Notes: generated by a model from the letters alone, not told the origin. DNA of 64,000 nt from Pacificibacter marinus (GCF_900109555.1 NZ_FNZV01000004.1:171316-235315), one strand, 5' to 3'. Shown: positions 47,139 to 56,279, counted from the stretch's first letter. Made by a program: numbers and translations.

Positions 47139-48365
47139 CTAAAGCGGGCCTAGCCCAGCACGCATCACGCCCATGCGCACTGGTTTGATGTCGTGCACTG
47201 CTTTCAGCCCCAGCAAACGCACGGATTGCAAAATATGATCTTCAGAGCGCACAACACGGTTGAACAGATCGACCACTTTGGCGCGTGCAGTGATGTCGCG
47301 GTGGCGGGCACGGCTATAGGCATCAAGCATTTGCGTGTTGCCCAGATCGTCGGGATTGGCATCGCACAGATCCAAAAGTGCGGCCAAATCATTGAGCGAT
47401 GTATTCAGGCCCTGTGCGCCGATGGGGGGCAAAACATGGGCGGCTTCTGCAATCAATGCGACGCGCTGGGCACTTAGGCAGTCTGCTACTTGGGTGATGA
47501 TCGGGAAAATTCCACGCTGAGACGCCAGTTGCATGTTGCCCAATAGGCCCGCCGAGCGTTCGGTCATTTCTGCGTTAAAGGCGTCAGTGTCCATGTGCAA
47601 AAGGTCAAGCGCTTTGGGGCCTTTGTTCATCCAAACAATCGCAGAGGCCGGTTGGCCCTCAATGTCAGCCAGCGGCACCATGGTGAAAGGGCCGCCTTCG
47701 CGGTACACTTCGGTTGAAATATTGGCATGGGGCAGGCTGTGCTTGGCTGTGAACGCCAAAGATTTTTGCCCATAGCGCGTGACCGAGGTGCCGATCCCAG
47801 CCGCATCTCGCACGGCTGAGGCGCGCCCATCTGCGCCGATCACCAGTTTGGCTTCAACTTGTGTGCCATCCGTCAGTGTGACAATCGCAGAGTTTGTGCG
47901 GGTCAGCATGGATTTAAATCCCACGCCATAGCGTGTCTCTGTTTGCGCAACATTTGGCAAAATTCGCATCAATTCGCGACGCATATGCCAGTTGAGAAAA
48001 TTCCAGCCAAAGGGTTCATCCGCCGTCTCTCGGCCTTCAAATTGTCGTTCCGTGCGCACAGTCGGTGCATCATTTCTTGCCACAGTATCGACGATACGCA
48101 GCCCATCAAGTGGTGTTGCGTGCGGGGCCAAAGCATCCCAAATACCGATTTTTTGAAACAAATCACGGGCAGGGCGCAAAAAGGCGGTGGAGCGCAAATC
48201 AGCCCCCAGTTGGTCGCCTTCAATCACGGGCGTATAGGGGTCGACCATCAGCGTTTTAAACCCAGACGCCCCAAAGGCCGCCGCAGCAATCATACCTGCA
48301 ATGCCGCCACCAACGATGAGAATATCGACGTGTGTGCGGCCTGATGTGGGGGCATGTTGGGTCAC
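47139..48365 (-). CDS. UbiH/UbiF/COQ6-family FAD monooxygenase
   Basis: Flavoprotein hydroxylase of 408 residues, probably acting on the ubiquinone ring. The FAD-binding N-terminus is VDILIVGGGIAGMIAAAAFG, the middle DG motif is KLVIGADGRASAVRDAAGI, and the second FAD motif is IAEAAHVLPPIGAQGLNTSL. Translation starts at GTG 48365 with AAGGAG upstream. Which ring position it hydroxylates (UbiH, UbiF, UbiI or UbiL) cannot be read from motifs alone. Confidence 0.9.
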   Translation of the reverse strand: MTQHAPTSGRTHVDILIVGGGIAGMIAAAAFGASGFKTLMVDPYTPVIEGDQLGADLRSTAFLRPARDLFQKIGIWDALAPHATPLDGLRIVDTVARNDAPTVRTERQFEGRETADEPFGWNFLNWHMRRELMRILPNVAQTETRYGVGFKSMLTRTNSAIVTLTDGTQVEAKLVIGADGRASAVRDAAGIGTSVTRYGQKSLAFTAKHSLPHANISTEVYREGGPFTMVPLADIEGQPASAIVWMNKGPKALDLLHMDTDAFNAEMTERSAGLLGNMQLASQRGIFPIITQVADCLSAQRVALIAEAAHVLPPIGAQGLNTSLNDLAALLDLCDANPDDLGNTQMLDAYSRARHRDITARAKVVDLFNRVVRSEDHILQSVRLLGLKAVHDIKPVRMGVMRAGLGPL

Positions 48366-48479
48366 GTGGCAGCTCCTTTGTTACCGCGATTGAGAGCGCG
48401 GTGTATTTCCCGCAGTGATAGGCGCAAAACCCAAGTTTGTCCAAGCGTCAGCCTGTCTCAGGGTGCGGACAATCTGCGT

Positions 48480-48710
48480 TTATTTACCAACAGTGAGCAG
48501 TACCAAAATCACATACACAAGGGGCACGGTCGCGAGCGCTGTGAGGCCCAGCACCTTTAATCCAAAAAACGCCACGCCTGTACCAACGATCACGGCAAAC
48601 AGTACGATGACCACAAGAGTTATCAAAACTTGCCGCGGTGTGGCGATGCCAGTCTCGTCATGATCGGTGTCAGGCAGATGTGTATTGTCTTGGAGGGTCG
48701 GAGTGTGCAT
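48480..48710 (-). CDS. Small two-helix membrane protein, hypothetical
   Basis: Protein of 76 residues: a polar N-terminus of about 27 residues, then two transmembrane helices (LITLVVIVLFAVIVGTGVAF and LTALATVPLVYVILVLLTVG). AAGGAACC precedes ATG 48710 by 6 nt. I recognise no family. It may be cotranscribed with the downstream monooxygenase gene, 115 bp away. Confidence 0.6.
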   Translation of the reverse strand: MHTPTLQDNTHLPDTDHDETGIATPRQVLITLVVIVLFAVIVGTGVAFFGLKVLGLTALATVPLVYVILVLLTVGK

Positions 48711-48789
48711 GTGCGGTTCCTTACGAGGTGTGCTTTTGGCATTTGTCTAGGCCTTGGCACGGGGGTGGGTCAGGATGACGGGGTGTCGC

Positions 48790-48867
48790 GCGTCATACGC
48801 GCGCAGGCAAGAGTTGCGTCATACGCACGCAGGCAAGAATTGCGTCATACGTGCGCAGATGAAACGT
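48790..48867. repeat. Three tandem 26-bp palindromic repeats
   Basis: Copies at 48790, 48816 and 48842. Each begins GCGTCATACG and each contains a small palindrome around CAT: CGCGCGT-cat-ACGCGCG in copy 1, TGCGT-cat-ACGCA in copy 2, and a weaker TGCGT-cat-ACGTG in copy 3. Arm bases change together between copies 1 and 2. It lies between two minus-strand genes, past the end of the HAD gene and upstream of the small membrane protein. Confidence 0.8.
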
Positions 48868-48914
48868 AGCATTTAATGTGCGCAAGGGCATTAGTGCACG
48901 CCAAACTTATGCCG

Positions 48915-49568
48915 TTACCTAGACAGCTTTTGCAAAAATCCGGTTAAGTCGTCTGTATGATGCTGCACATAGGGCGCGGTGTGGGCATCCTTTTGCGGGG
49001 CGACATGGACGGTTTTCATTCCCAATTGATGCGGGACTTCCAAGTTGCGTGGGTCATCTTCAAACATCGCAGCCTCACGGGCGTGCATGTTGTCTTGCGT
49101 TAGAATTTCAGCATAGGCTTGCGCGCTTGGTTTTGGGTGAAACCCAGCGTGTTCAATACCGTAGACTGCATCAAACAAACCTGAGAGTCCGCGCGCGATC
49201 AGTACTTGCTGCGCATAGGGGGCCGAGCCGTTGGTGAAGACAATTTTGCGTCCATCCAACGCCCCAATCGCATCGCGCAGCGCAGGATCAGGGGCCAACA
49301 CGGAAAAATCGATGTCGTGGACATAGGTCAAATATGGCAAAGGATCGGTGCCATGCAGCCGCATCATGCCCGACAAAGTGGTGCCATGTTCAAGCCAATA
49401 TTTGTTGCGCAATGCGCTTGCATCATCTTTGGAAACGCCCAATTCATCCGCAACCCAATCCGTCATCCGCACCTCGATTTGAGGGAACAGCGAGGTTTCG
49501 GGTGGATAAAGCGTATTGTCGAGATCAAAGATCCACGATTTGACGTGAGAAAACTGTTTTTGCACCAT
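48915..49568 (-). CDS. HAD-family pyrimidine 5'-nucleotidase
   Basis: Protein of 217 residues with HAD motif I FDLDNTLYPP near residue 14, motif II VFTNGS near 109, motif III lysine in HPKPS and motif IV FEDDPRNLEVP near 169. The insert and the YPPE segment match the PynA/Sdt1-like pyrimidine nucleotidase group, which dephosphorylates UMP or CMP. ATG 49568 is chosen: the frame stays open far upstream to 50309, but that part is antisense to the GntR gene and has no family similarity. Confidence 0.88.
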   Translation of the reverse strand: MVQKQFSHVKSWIFDLDNTLYPPETSLFPQIEVRMTDWVADELGVSKDDASALRNKYWLEHGTTLSGMMRLHGTDPLPYLTYVHDIDFSVLAPDPALRDAIGALDGRKIVFTNGSAPYAQQVLIARGLSGLFDAVYGIEHAGFHPKPSAQAYAEILTQDNMHAREAAMFEDDPRNLEVPHQLGMKTVHVAPQKDAHTAPYVQHHTDDLTGFLQKLSR

Positions 49569-49682
49569 GAGGTCTTGATACGGCGCGCTTTTGCGACGTG
49601 CAAGCCTTGTGCGGGGCGTGTTAACGCTTGAACGTTGGGGAAAGGCCCGTTTATGGTCGCTCAGCACGAAAGAGGGATACCG

Positions 49683-50363
49683 ATGAAAGACGCACGCATA
49701 AGTCATACCAGCAATCCCTTGTCTGGGCAGACCTCTGGACAAAAAGATGCCTATAGCCTGATTTTGGAAGCCATCGACACAGGCATCTATCGTCCGGGTG
49801 ATCGCTTGGTTGAAAGTGAGCTGGCCGAACGGTTCGGTGTTTCGCGCACTCCCATTCGCGAAGCGCTTCAACGGTTGGAAACTCAATCGATGCTGACGCG
49901 TGATGGGCGGTCCTTGATTGTCGCGTCTTTGGATCACAACCAAATGGCCGATCTGTATGTGGTGCGCACCGAACTCGAAGGTCTTGCCGCGCGTCTTGCA
50001 GCGCGTCATGCCACGCCCGAAGAAATCCGTGTGCTGCGTGATATGGTCACCGAAGATCGCGCATTGATTGATGATCCAGATGCTTTGTCGCGGGCTAACA
50101 GACGGTTTCACAAGCAAATTCATTTGGCATCGCACAATCGCTATCTGGTCAAGCAGTTGGATTTGGTTCATCGCTCTATGGCGCTGTTGGCAACAACATC
50201 TTTGGCCGCAGAGGGGCGTGGCGAAGAAGCCATCGATGAACACAATCAAATCGTGACTGCGATTGAAGCGGGTGATGGGAATGCAGCGCATAAAGCCTTG
50301 AGTAACCATATCTCAAAAGCGTTTGTGACACGACTTAAAATTGACGCAGAAACAGACCGTTAA
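49683..50363 (+). CDS. GntR-family (FadR/FCD subfamily) transcriptional regulator
   Basis: Protein of 226 residues. N-terminal winged helix with ESELAERFGVSRTPIREALQ near residue 41, then an all-helical FCD ligand domain with VRTELEGLAARLAARHA, FHKQIHLASHN and HNQIVTAIEAGD, whose histidines normally bind a metal and a carboxylate ligand. ATG 49683 follows AGAGGGA. Its stop codon overlaps that of the convergent glycosyltransferase gene (shared TTAA). Target genes are unknown; the divergent HAD gene is a candidate. Confidence 0.9.
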   Translation: MKDARISHTSNPLSGQTSGQKDAYSLILEAIDTGIYRPGDRLVESELAERFGVSRTPIREALQRLETQSMLTRDGRSLIVASLDHNQMADLYVVRTELEGLAARLAARHATPEEIRVLRDMVTEDRALIDDPDALSRANRRFHKQIHLASHNRYLVKQLDLVHRSMALLATTSLAAEGRGEEAIDEHNQIVTAIEAGDGNAAHKALSNHISKAFVTRLKIDAETDR

Positions 50364-52852
50364 GGTTTGTTCTCACTGCGGTGCGCCACATAAGTATCGA
50401 CACTTTTGATGCGCCTGTGTTTGTGACGTGACGAACGCGGTAACCAGTCAGGGACTGTCGAAAAGGCTGCGGTCAATGTCATGTCTGGTGATATCTGGGA
50501 CCTGTGCGCGTTGATGTCGATACCCGCATCTTTGACAGCATCTACATCGGGTTTTGGCGCGGGCTGTAATCGTGACGTGTCGAGATATGTGTCCTGTTTT
50601 GCATTGGTACAAAGTCGTGGTTTCGGCTCTTTTTCTATGACATGATCCGGTAAATTCAATCCGAACGTCACCCGTCTCTTTCCTATACGCTGGACGATTA
50701 AGGCATGTGTATTGGGCGCGTGTTCAAAGACCGTTGGAGATTCTGCAAATCCCACAGCTTGCTTGCATTCGGGCACATGTACGCAGTCGTTTGCGCTTAA
50801 CTGATAAGGGCGTGCCACGCGCGTACTTTTTCCAAAAGATAAAGGTATCTTGGGGATCGCATCCTCCAAGTTTGTCACATTTGCGCTGGGCGTTTTGGGT
50901 GAGAAAAATGACTGTGATGTTTCGGTTGGTGCATTCTTAACCTCATGCGCGGGCGCTTTTTTTATTGCGTTTGGATTTAACAGATCATCCAACGATTTGG
51001 TTTCGAGGGCAATTTGTACCGGCGTGTCGGTGTCGGCCTCGAAATCATGCAACCCATGTGCAGTTTTGTCCCAATAATTGGGCCGCGTCACGACTTCCCA
51101 CAGGCCTTTGATCGCAGCAAGCGTGCCCAGTGGGTAGTAAAAGTGCAACGTTGGCACCCACTTCCACATACCTTTGTGCTTTGGAGTCGATGTAGCCAAC
51201 ATACCGATGGCCACTGTGATCACTTCGGACATCAAAAACAGGCTGCCCAATGCTATGAATGTCCCATTGGGAACAATATCTTGCAACGGGTGGTGAAAGC
51301 CAAGTGGCATGGCCCAAAACGACCACAAAAGCGGGGCCAAGACAAAATTTGATAGGGTGCCAAAGAATAAAACCTGCACGCCAAAAAACTTCCACCAACC
51401 CAGATCAGCCAAAAGTTTGCGTGGATTGCGCATGTGCATGGCCCACGTCATTGCATAGCCTTTGAGCCAGCGAGACCGCTGTTTGACCCATGGCCAAAAC
51501 CGACAATTGGCCTCTTCGTCTGTCACCGTGCGGATCAATTCTGTGCGGTATCCGTGGCGAGCCAGACGGATGCCCAAATCCGCGTCCTCAGTGACATTAT
51601 GCGCATCCCAGCCACCCAATTTTTCGATGGCTTGCCGGCGAAAGAACAATGTTGTCCCACCCAAAGGCACCACCAAACCCAGGCGTTCATACCCCGGTAA
51701 AATGATGCGAAACCATGACGCATATTCAACAGTAAAGCACCGCGCCAACCAATTGGTGCGGGCGTTGTAAAAGTCCAAAATGCCCTGCACACAGGCCACA
51801 TCTGGGGCGGCTTGAGCAAAATGGTGTGCGACTTTATGAATTTGTTGCGGTTCCGGCGCATCTTCGGCGTCATAGATGCCGATGATCGAGCCACGACAAA
51901 AATCGAGCGCAAAGTTCAACGCGCGCGGCTTTGTTGTCACACCGCCTCGCGGCACCACAATCATCCGCATCCAACGCGGCAGATCCGTTTGGGTGACTGC
52001 CTCTTGGGTGATTGTGTCGTCTTCTTCCACGACCAAACAGATGTCCAAAAGCTCACGCGGATAGGTAAGTTTTGACAAGCGTTTGACCAAACGCCCCGCG
52101 ATTTCACGCTCATGAAACAGCGGCACCATGACAGACACCGTTGGCAACCTTTGGGCACTGCGCCCCGTGCTAAATGTTGACTGTCTGCGCTGTGACACGC
52201 GGGCTTGGGCAAAAGCCGCAGCCAGTTTTAGGGCCGATGTGACGACTAAAATCATAATGGCCCAGCACACCAAGATCAAAAACATCACTCGCGGAAAAGC
52301 AAGTGTTGCAGCTATGGCTGTGAATCCGATCGCAGACAGGATGCGCATCAAACGTGTGATATCAAGTTCGCGGCAACTTTCATGGGCTGCGACACGGGTT
52401 TCTGCCGCCTGTGCAAGCTTGCGTTGGCGTGACCGCAATAACGCATCATGGAGCGTGGTTTCAGAAACCACAGCCATGCGCACAGGGCCAAAAAGCGCAG
52501 TCAGATGCGGGCGCAACTCTTCGAATTGTTCGGGGCGACATGATGCGATCAGCACGGTCGATCCCACGCGTCGCCAAGGCAAAAGCCCCTTGCGCAAACA
52601 TTCATCCGCCCCCAAAGCATCAATCAAACGTACATCTGCACGGTGGGCCGTGAAATCTGCAACCTCGGCCTCGTATTGCTTGGCCAAGGCAGCATACAAG
52701 GTGGTTTCTTCAACCATCCCATGTGCCAGTAAAATGTCACCAATTCGCGCGTCTTGGCGCTGGCGCATTGCCGTGGCGCGCACCAAATCTTGTGGCGCGA
52801 GCGCGCCGATGTCGACCAATATTTGGCCGATCGGCGTTCTGTGCCTTTGCAC
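50360..52852 (-). CDS. GspE-N domain / membrane glycosyltransferase family 2 fusion
   Basis: Protein of 830 residues. Residues about 5-150 resemble the N-terminal domain of type II secretion ATPase GspE (PIGQILVDIGALAPQDL). Two helices follow (about 172-213), then a GT2 catalytic domain with VMVPLFHEREIAGRLVKRL, the DxD-like YDAEDAPEP, TEDADLGIRLARHGY and the processive-type QRSRWLKG. Further helices fill about 500-600. The last 200 residues are a low-complexity basic tail. The motifs predict an inner-membrane synthase of a surface polysaccharide. Translation starts at GTG 52852 because no ATG exists in frame; a C10 tract lies just upstream. Confidence 0.88.
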   Translation of the reverse strand: MQRHRTPIGQILVDIGALAPQDLVRATAMRQRQDARIGDILLAHGMVEETTLYAALAKQYEAEVADFTAHRADVRLIDALGADECLRKGLLPWRRVGSTVLIASCRPEQFEELRPHLTALFGPVRMAVVSETTLHDALLRSRQRKLAQAAETRVAAHESCRELDITRLMRILSAIGFTAIAATLAFPRVMFLILVCWAIMILVVTSALKLAAAFAQARVSQRRQSTFSTGRSAQRLPTVSVMVPLFHEREIAGRLVKRLSKLTYPRELLDICLVVEEDDTITQEAVTQTDLPRWMRMIVVPRGGVTTKPRALNFALDFCRGSIIGIYDAEDAPEPQQIHKVAHHFAQAAPDVACVQGILDFYNARTNWLARCFTVEYASWFRIILPGYERLGLVVPLGGTTLFFRRQAIEKLGGWDAHNVTEDADLGIRLARHGYRTELIRTVTDEEANCRFWPWVKQRSRWLKGYAMTWAMHMRNPRKLLADLGWWKFFGVQVLFFGTLSNFVLAPLLWSFWAMPLGFHHPLQDIVPNGTFIALGSLFLMSEVITVAIGMLATSTPKHKGMWKWVPTLHFYYPLGTLAAIKGLWEVVTRPNYWDKTAHGLHDFEADTDTPVQIALETKSLDDLLNPNAIKKAPAHEVKNAPTETSQSFFSPKTPSANVTNLEDAIPKIPLSFGKSTRVARPYQLSANDCVHVPECKQAVGFAESPTVFEHAPNTHALIVQRIGKRRVTFGLNLPDHVIEKEPKPRLCTNAKQDTYLDTSRLQPAPKPDVDAVKDAGIDINAHRSQISPDMTLTAAFSTVPDWLPRSSRHKHRRIKSVDTYVAHRSENKP

Positions 52853-52877
52853 ATGGCGCAGTTTTTTGAGATCGGAT

Positions 52878-52887
52878 GGGGGGGGGG
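52878..52887 (-). repeat. Homopolymeric C10 tract before the glycosyltransferase start
   Basis: Ten consecutive C on the minus strand (G on the plus strand), ending 25 nt before GTG 52852. An open frame with ATG at 53021 crosses the tract one frame out of register with the glycosyltransferase, and no stop codon lies between the tract and GTG 52852 in the glycosyltransferase frame. Loss of one C would fuse the two frames. Confidence 0.6.
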
Positions 52888-53148
52888 CTGTGAATTTGTT
52901 CTGACGATCGCAGCTTATAGACAGCCTTGGATGGTTCAGTCACCACGGTGCTCAACTGTCCCAGCGCGGGTGTTTTAAAAATGCCGTGCCGCAACTGCGC
53001 CATGTTCACTCGTGATCCCATTTGGGGCAGATTTTGCCCTAAAGTATGATGACCTGAGTTGGTTAATGGCGCGTTAATTGCTCCCTAGAATTGGGGAGGG
53101 CTGGTGGCAATAAGCCGTGGTATTTATGGGGATCGATAAAGTTCTAAC

Positions 53149-53181
53149 AAAAAAGCCGACCCATTCACGGCCGGCTTTTTG
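53149..53181 (-). terminator. Rho-independent terminator after carA
   Basis: Nine-bp stem AAAAAGCCG/CGGCTTTTT with an inner CC/GG extension; on the minus strand it is followed by a run of T. Between this and the glycosyltransferase start (52853-53148) I see no gene. Confidence 0.87.
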
Positions 53182-53196
53182 TAATGTCTTGAAATC

Positions 53197-54360
53197 TTAG
53201 GCTGGGGTGCGCGCGGTCATGGCCTCGGCAAAGCGTTCAAACAGGTAATAGCTGTCCATCGGACCAGGCGAGGCCTCTGGGTGGTATTGCACTGAAAATA
53301 CTGGTTTCCCAGTCACTTTGATCCCACAGTTTGACCCGTCAAATAGCGATACATGCGTTTCAACAACACCTGCTGGCAAAGATTGCGCATCGACAGCAAA
53401 CCCGTGGTTCATTGACGTAATTTCAACTTTGCCCGTGTCTTTGTCTTTCACAGGGTGGTTGGCGCCGTGGTGCCCGTGGTTCATTTTGATCGTTTTTGCG
53501 CCAAGCGCCAAGGCGAGCATTTGGTGCCCAAGGCAGATACCAAATACAGGCAGATCAGCGGCCAAAACGCCCTTGATCATCGGCACGGCGTATACGCCTG
53601 TTGCCGCAGGATCACCGGGGCCGTTTGACAAAAAGACGCCATCTGGGCTGTGTGCAAGCACGTCTTCTGCCGTTGCTGACGCGGGCAAAACCGTCACGTC
53701 GCAGCCAGCCGAGGCCAAGCAGCGCAAGATATTGCGTTTCGCACCGAAATCGATGGCAACGACTTTAAAACCTTTGGTGTCGCGTTTGGGGTAACCGTCT
53801 GGCCACGCCCACCGCATTTCGTTCCAAACATAAGATTGCGCGCAGGTAACATCTTTGGCCAAATCTGTGCCTTCAAGACCGGGGAACTCACGAGCCATTT
53901 TGACCAGAGCTTCGATGTCAAAGTTGCCTTCTGGGTCATGTGAAATGGCCACATGCGGCGCGCCTTGTTGGCGGATTGCGCGGGTCAAGCGGCGTGTGTC
54001 GATACCCCCCATGCCAATGCGTCCGCGTTTGGCAAGCCACGGTCCTAGCTCTTCTTGTGTGCGCCAGTTGGAGGGATCTGTAGGGTCCCATTTGACGATC
54101 ATACCTGCCGCAACGGGATCGGCTGTTTCGTCATCTTCTGCGTTCACACCGGTGTTGCCGATATGAGGGAAGGTGAACGTGACAACCTGACCTGCGTAGG
54201 ACGGGTCAGTCATAATTTCTTGGTAGCCTGTCATCGCCGTGTTGAAGCACAGTTCGGCGGTGGTGGTGCCTGTGGCCCCGAAACCATTGCCGTAGAAAAC
54301 TGTGCCGTCCGCAAGCACAAGGCAAGCTGTCGGTTTCGCAGTCGATTGAGTAGTGGACAT
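53197..54360 (-). CDS. carA: Carbamoyl-phosphate synthase small subunit
   Basis: Glutaminase subunit that supplies ammonia to CarB for carbamoyl phosphate, used in arginine and pyrimidine synthesis. Protein of 387 residues. The N-terminal domain has TGYQEIMTDPSYAGQVVTFT; the class I glutamine amidotransferase domain has the nucleophile in VFGICLGHQMLALALG near residue 270 and the His-Glu pair in VQYHPEASPGP. carB is not in the window. Diverges from the yqeY-type gene. Confidence 0.96.
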   Translation of the reverse strand: MSTTQSTAKPTACLVLADGTVFYGNGFGATGTTTAELCFNTAMTGYQEIMTDPSYAGQVVTFTFPHIGNTGVNAEDDETADPVAAGMIVKWDPTDPSNWRTQEELGPWLAKRGRIGMGGIDTRRLTRAIRQQGAPHVAISHDPEGNFDIEALVKMAREFPGLEGTDLAKDVTCAQSYVWNEMRWAWPDGYPKRDTKGFKVVAIDFGAKRNILRCLASAGCDVTVLPASATAEDVLAHSPDGVFLSNGPGDPAATGVYAVPMIKGVLAADLPVFGICLGHQMLALALGAKTIKMNHGHHGANHPVKDKDTGKVEITSMNHGFAVDAQSLPAGVVETHVSLFDGSNCGIKVTGKPVFSVQYHPEASPGPMDSYYLFERFAEAMTARTPA

Positions 54361-54560
54361 GACTCGACTCCCTATAAAAGGCCCAAAATTGTCGGGAAAC
54401 TAGGGAAAGCGGGCAGGGGCGTCAAGCGCGTGTTGTGTTTTTCGCATAAGTTTCTGTTTTGTATGTTTTTCAATAGGTTAGCGGGTGGGTTAAGATGTTG
54501 TTAAATGCCGTGTTTTTGGGTAGGGTCGGGGCTTGCAATGGCTCAGGGGATGAGACACGA

Positions 54561-55019
54561 ATGGATATTCGAACACGTATCAGTGCTGCGTTGAAAGCGG
54601 CAATGAAAGACAAAGATGCACCGCGCTTGTCGACACTTCGATTGATCAGCGCTGCGATTAAAGATCGCGATATTGCCCTGCGTGGTGAAGGCGATGATGC
54701 TGGGGTTTCTGACGCCGATGTCCTTGGTATTCTTGAAAAAATGGTAAAGCAGCGCAAAGAAAGCGCCCGTGCTTTTGACGAAGGTGGCCGCCTTGAAATG
54801 GCTGAAAAAGAACGCGCTGAAATCATCGTTATCGGTGATTTTTTGCCGCGCCAATTGAACGACGATGAAGTTTCCAAAGCCATCGATGATGCGATTTCGG
54901 CCTCTGGGGCAGAATCAATTCGCGATATGGGCAAAGTTATGGGCGCGTTGAAAAGCAAATACACAGGCCAGATTGATTTCGGTGCTGTTGGTCCACGCGT
55001 GAAAGAAAAATTGGCTTAA
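54561..55019 (+). CDS. yqeY: GatB/YqeY-domain protein
   Basis: Protein of 152 residues matching the YqeY family: MKDKDAPRLSTLRLISAAIKD, DVLGILEKMVKQRKESARAF, IGDFLPRQLNDDEV, and DMGKVMGALKSKYTGQID, ending in VKEKLA. The fold is the tRNA-binding tail domain of GatB, but the free protein has no proven activity. ATG 54561 follows AGGGGATGAGA; the frame extends upstream to 54495. Confidence 0.92.
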   Translation: MDIRTRISAALKAAMKDKDAPRLSTLRLISAAIKDRDIALRGEGDDAGVSDADVLGILEKMVKQRKESARAFDEGGRLEMAEKERAEIIVIGDFLPRQLNDDEVSKAIDDAISASGAESIRDMGKVMGALKSKYTGQIDFGAVGPRVKEKLA

Positions 55020-55062
55020 TTGACCGATTTTCAGACGTTTTAGCGGTTTTTCGCAAATTATA

Positions 55063-55092
55063 AAGGCTGCCGAGAAATCGGTGGCCTTTTCG
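55063..55092 (+). terminator. Rho-independent terminator after yqeY
   Basis: Eleven-bp stem AAGGCTGCCGA/TCGGTGGCCTT with two G-T pairs around GAAA, followed by TTCG. The T run is short. Confidence 0.7.
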
Positions 55093-55209
55093 TTTGCCGG
55101 CTTTCTAGGTTGCCCAAAAGCGGAGTTTGCGTTTTGTTAAGGCATCTGAGCCACTCTCTTGCGCAGCAGGCGGTCAAAACAACTGCCTGCTGTTTAAAGG
55201 GAGGATTAT

Positions 55210-55431
55210 ATGACAAAACACGTGACACATTTCACGACATCACGCGCCACACCGCAAAGTGGTGAACGACGCAGTGCCGCTGAGCGGGCCTATTGGGCAA
55301 AACAAAACGCTGCAAATATGCATGGGTTGGATAGCTTTTCACAGCAATTGTTTGAATATTTGACCGAGGCAGAATTACAAGAAATGGCTTTGATGCCATC
55401 GATACCATCGTTACGATCTGACGCGGCTTAG
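55210..55431 (+). CDS. Hypothetical protein, 73 residues
   Basis: A strong AAGGGAGGA precedes ATG 55210 by 5 nt, which makes it a likely real gene. The product is polar, with an Arg/Ala-rich first half (ERRSAAERAYWAKQNAANMH) and an acidic helix near the end (QQLFEYLTEAELQEMALMP). No signal peptide, membrane segment or cysteines. I recognise no family. Confidence 0.6.
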   Translation: MTKHVTHFTTSRATPQSGERRSAAERAYWAKQNAANMHGLDSFSQQLFEYLTEAELQEMALMPSIPSLRSDAA

Positions 55432-55450
55432 CTTGGTGGCGGGCTGTTAA

Positions 55451-55987
55451 TCACCCTGCTCTGAGCTGGCTCAATACAAATGCAAGATCGTTGCGCAAGG
55501 CTTGGCGTTCCTCTGGAGATAAAAAACGCCCAAGCTCCACCGCACGCCCGGTGTCCGTGGCGCTGCTTTGCAGTGTCAAATAGTGCTCCACAGGTCCGCC
55601 GCCTGCGCGCATGTGGATTTTAACCCAATAGGGGTTGGCCTCCCATGTTTTCAGTTCTCCTTTGGCTGTCCAGTGGGACAATGCCATTTGATTTGGCCAA
55701 ATCAAGATTTGTTCTCGTAGATGTGGCCGATCTGAGCGGCGCAGGGCGGTCCAAAGAGCGGCCAGTGTAAGCAAGAGACACGCCAAGAGCACCCAAAATG
55801 CAGCGGTTCCGATAAAGGCAACCACGGGCAGACACCCTGCGATGAACATCACCCAGATTGCAGTTTTAAAACCTGTGTTGGGCATGGATCTGTGCGGCCA
55901 AACATCCAGGCGCAAGATTGGCTCAGCCGAGGTTTGTGACACAGGGCGCGTAAGTGTGCGGTGATCAGGGGACCATTGATAAGGCAT
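55451..55987 (-). CDS. DUF2244 family membrane protein
   Basis: Protein of 178 residues with two adjacent transmembrane helices (TAIWVMFIAGCLPVVAFIGT and FWVLLACLLLTLAALWTAL) and a C-terminal domain containing EANPYWVKIHMR and GRFLSPEERQALRNDL, the DUF2244 pattern. The family is common in alphaproteobacteria and of unknown function. ATG 55987 is chosen; the frame continues upstream to 56053. Confidence 0.87.
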   Translation of the reverse strand: MPYQWSPDHRTLTRPVSQTSAEPILRLDVWPHRSMPNTGFKTAIWVMFIAGCLPVVAFIGTAAFWVLLACLLLTLAALWTALRRSDRPHLREQILIWPNQMALSHWTAKGELKTWEANPYWVKIHMRAGGGPVEHYLTLQSSATDTGRAVELGRFLSPEERQALRNDLAFVLSQLRAG

Positions 55988-56251
55988 ATGGTGCGGGCTT
56001 AATCGTTTGAAGTGGTGTTTCAGTGAGCCTAGCTTGCACAGAGCTTTGGTCAAAGAGGCTTAGGGTCGCAGGCAATTTTGCGTGTGCCAATTTGAGATGG
56101 CAAGTTCAGGGATCTTGGCTGGAAGTTGTGTCATATCTGTGGCCATTTTCGCTACATTACGGTTGGTTTAGGATGGCGCAATGTCTGATGTCTGCGCCCA
56201 GTGGTTTGGTGCAGATTTTTTACACACATTAAAGAGAGTCTAGACGCACAT

Positions 56252-56279
56252 GAAAAGGCCCCGCAATTTACGCGAGGCC
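56252..56279 (-). terminator. Rho-independent terminator after the CDF transporter
   Basis: Minus-strand stem GGCCTCGC/GCGGGGCC (8 bp, one G-U pair) followed by TTTTC, beginning 8 bp beyond the stop codon. Confidence 0.78.

Noticed and set aside
49569..50309. Upstream extension of the HAD hydrolase frame to 464 codons.
   Set aside because: The extension is antisense to the well-supported GntR gene, and the HAD family begins at the FDLDNT motif shortly after ATG 49568.
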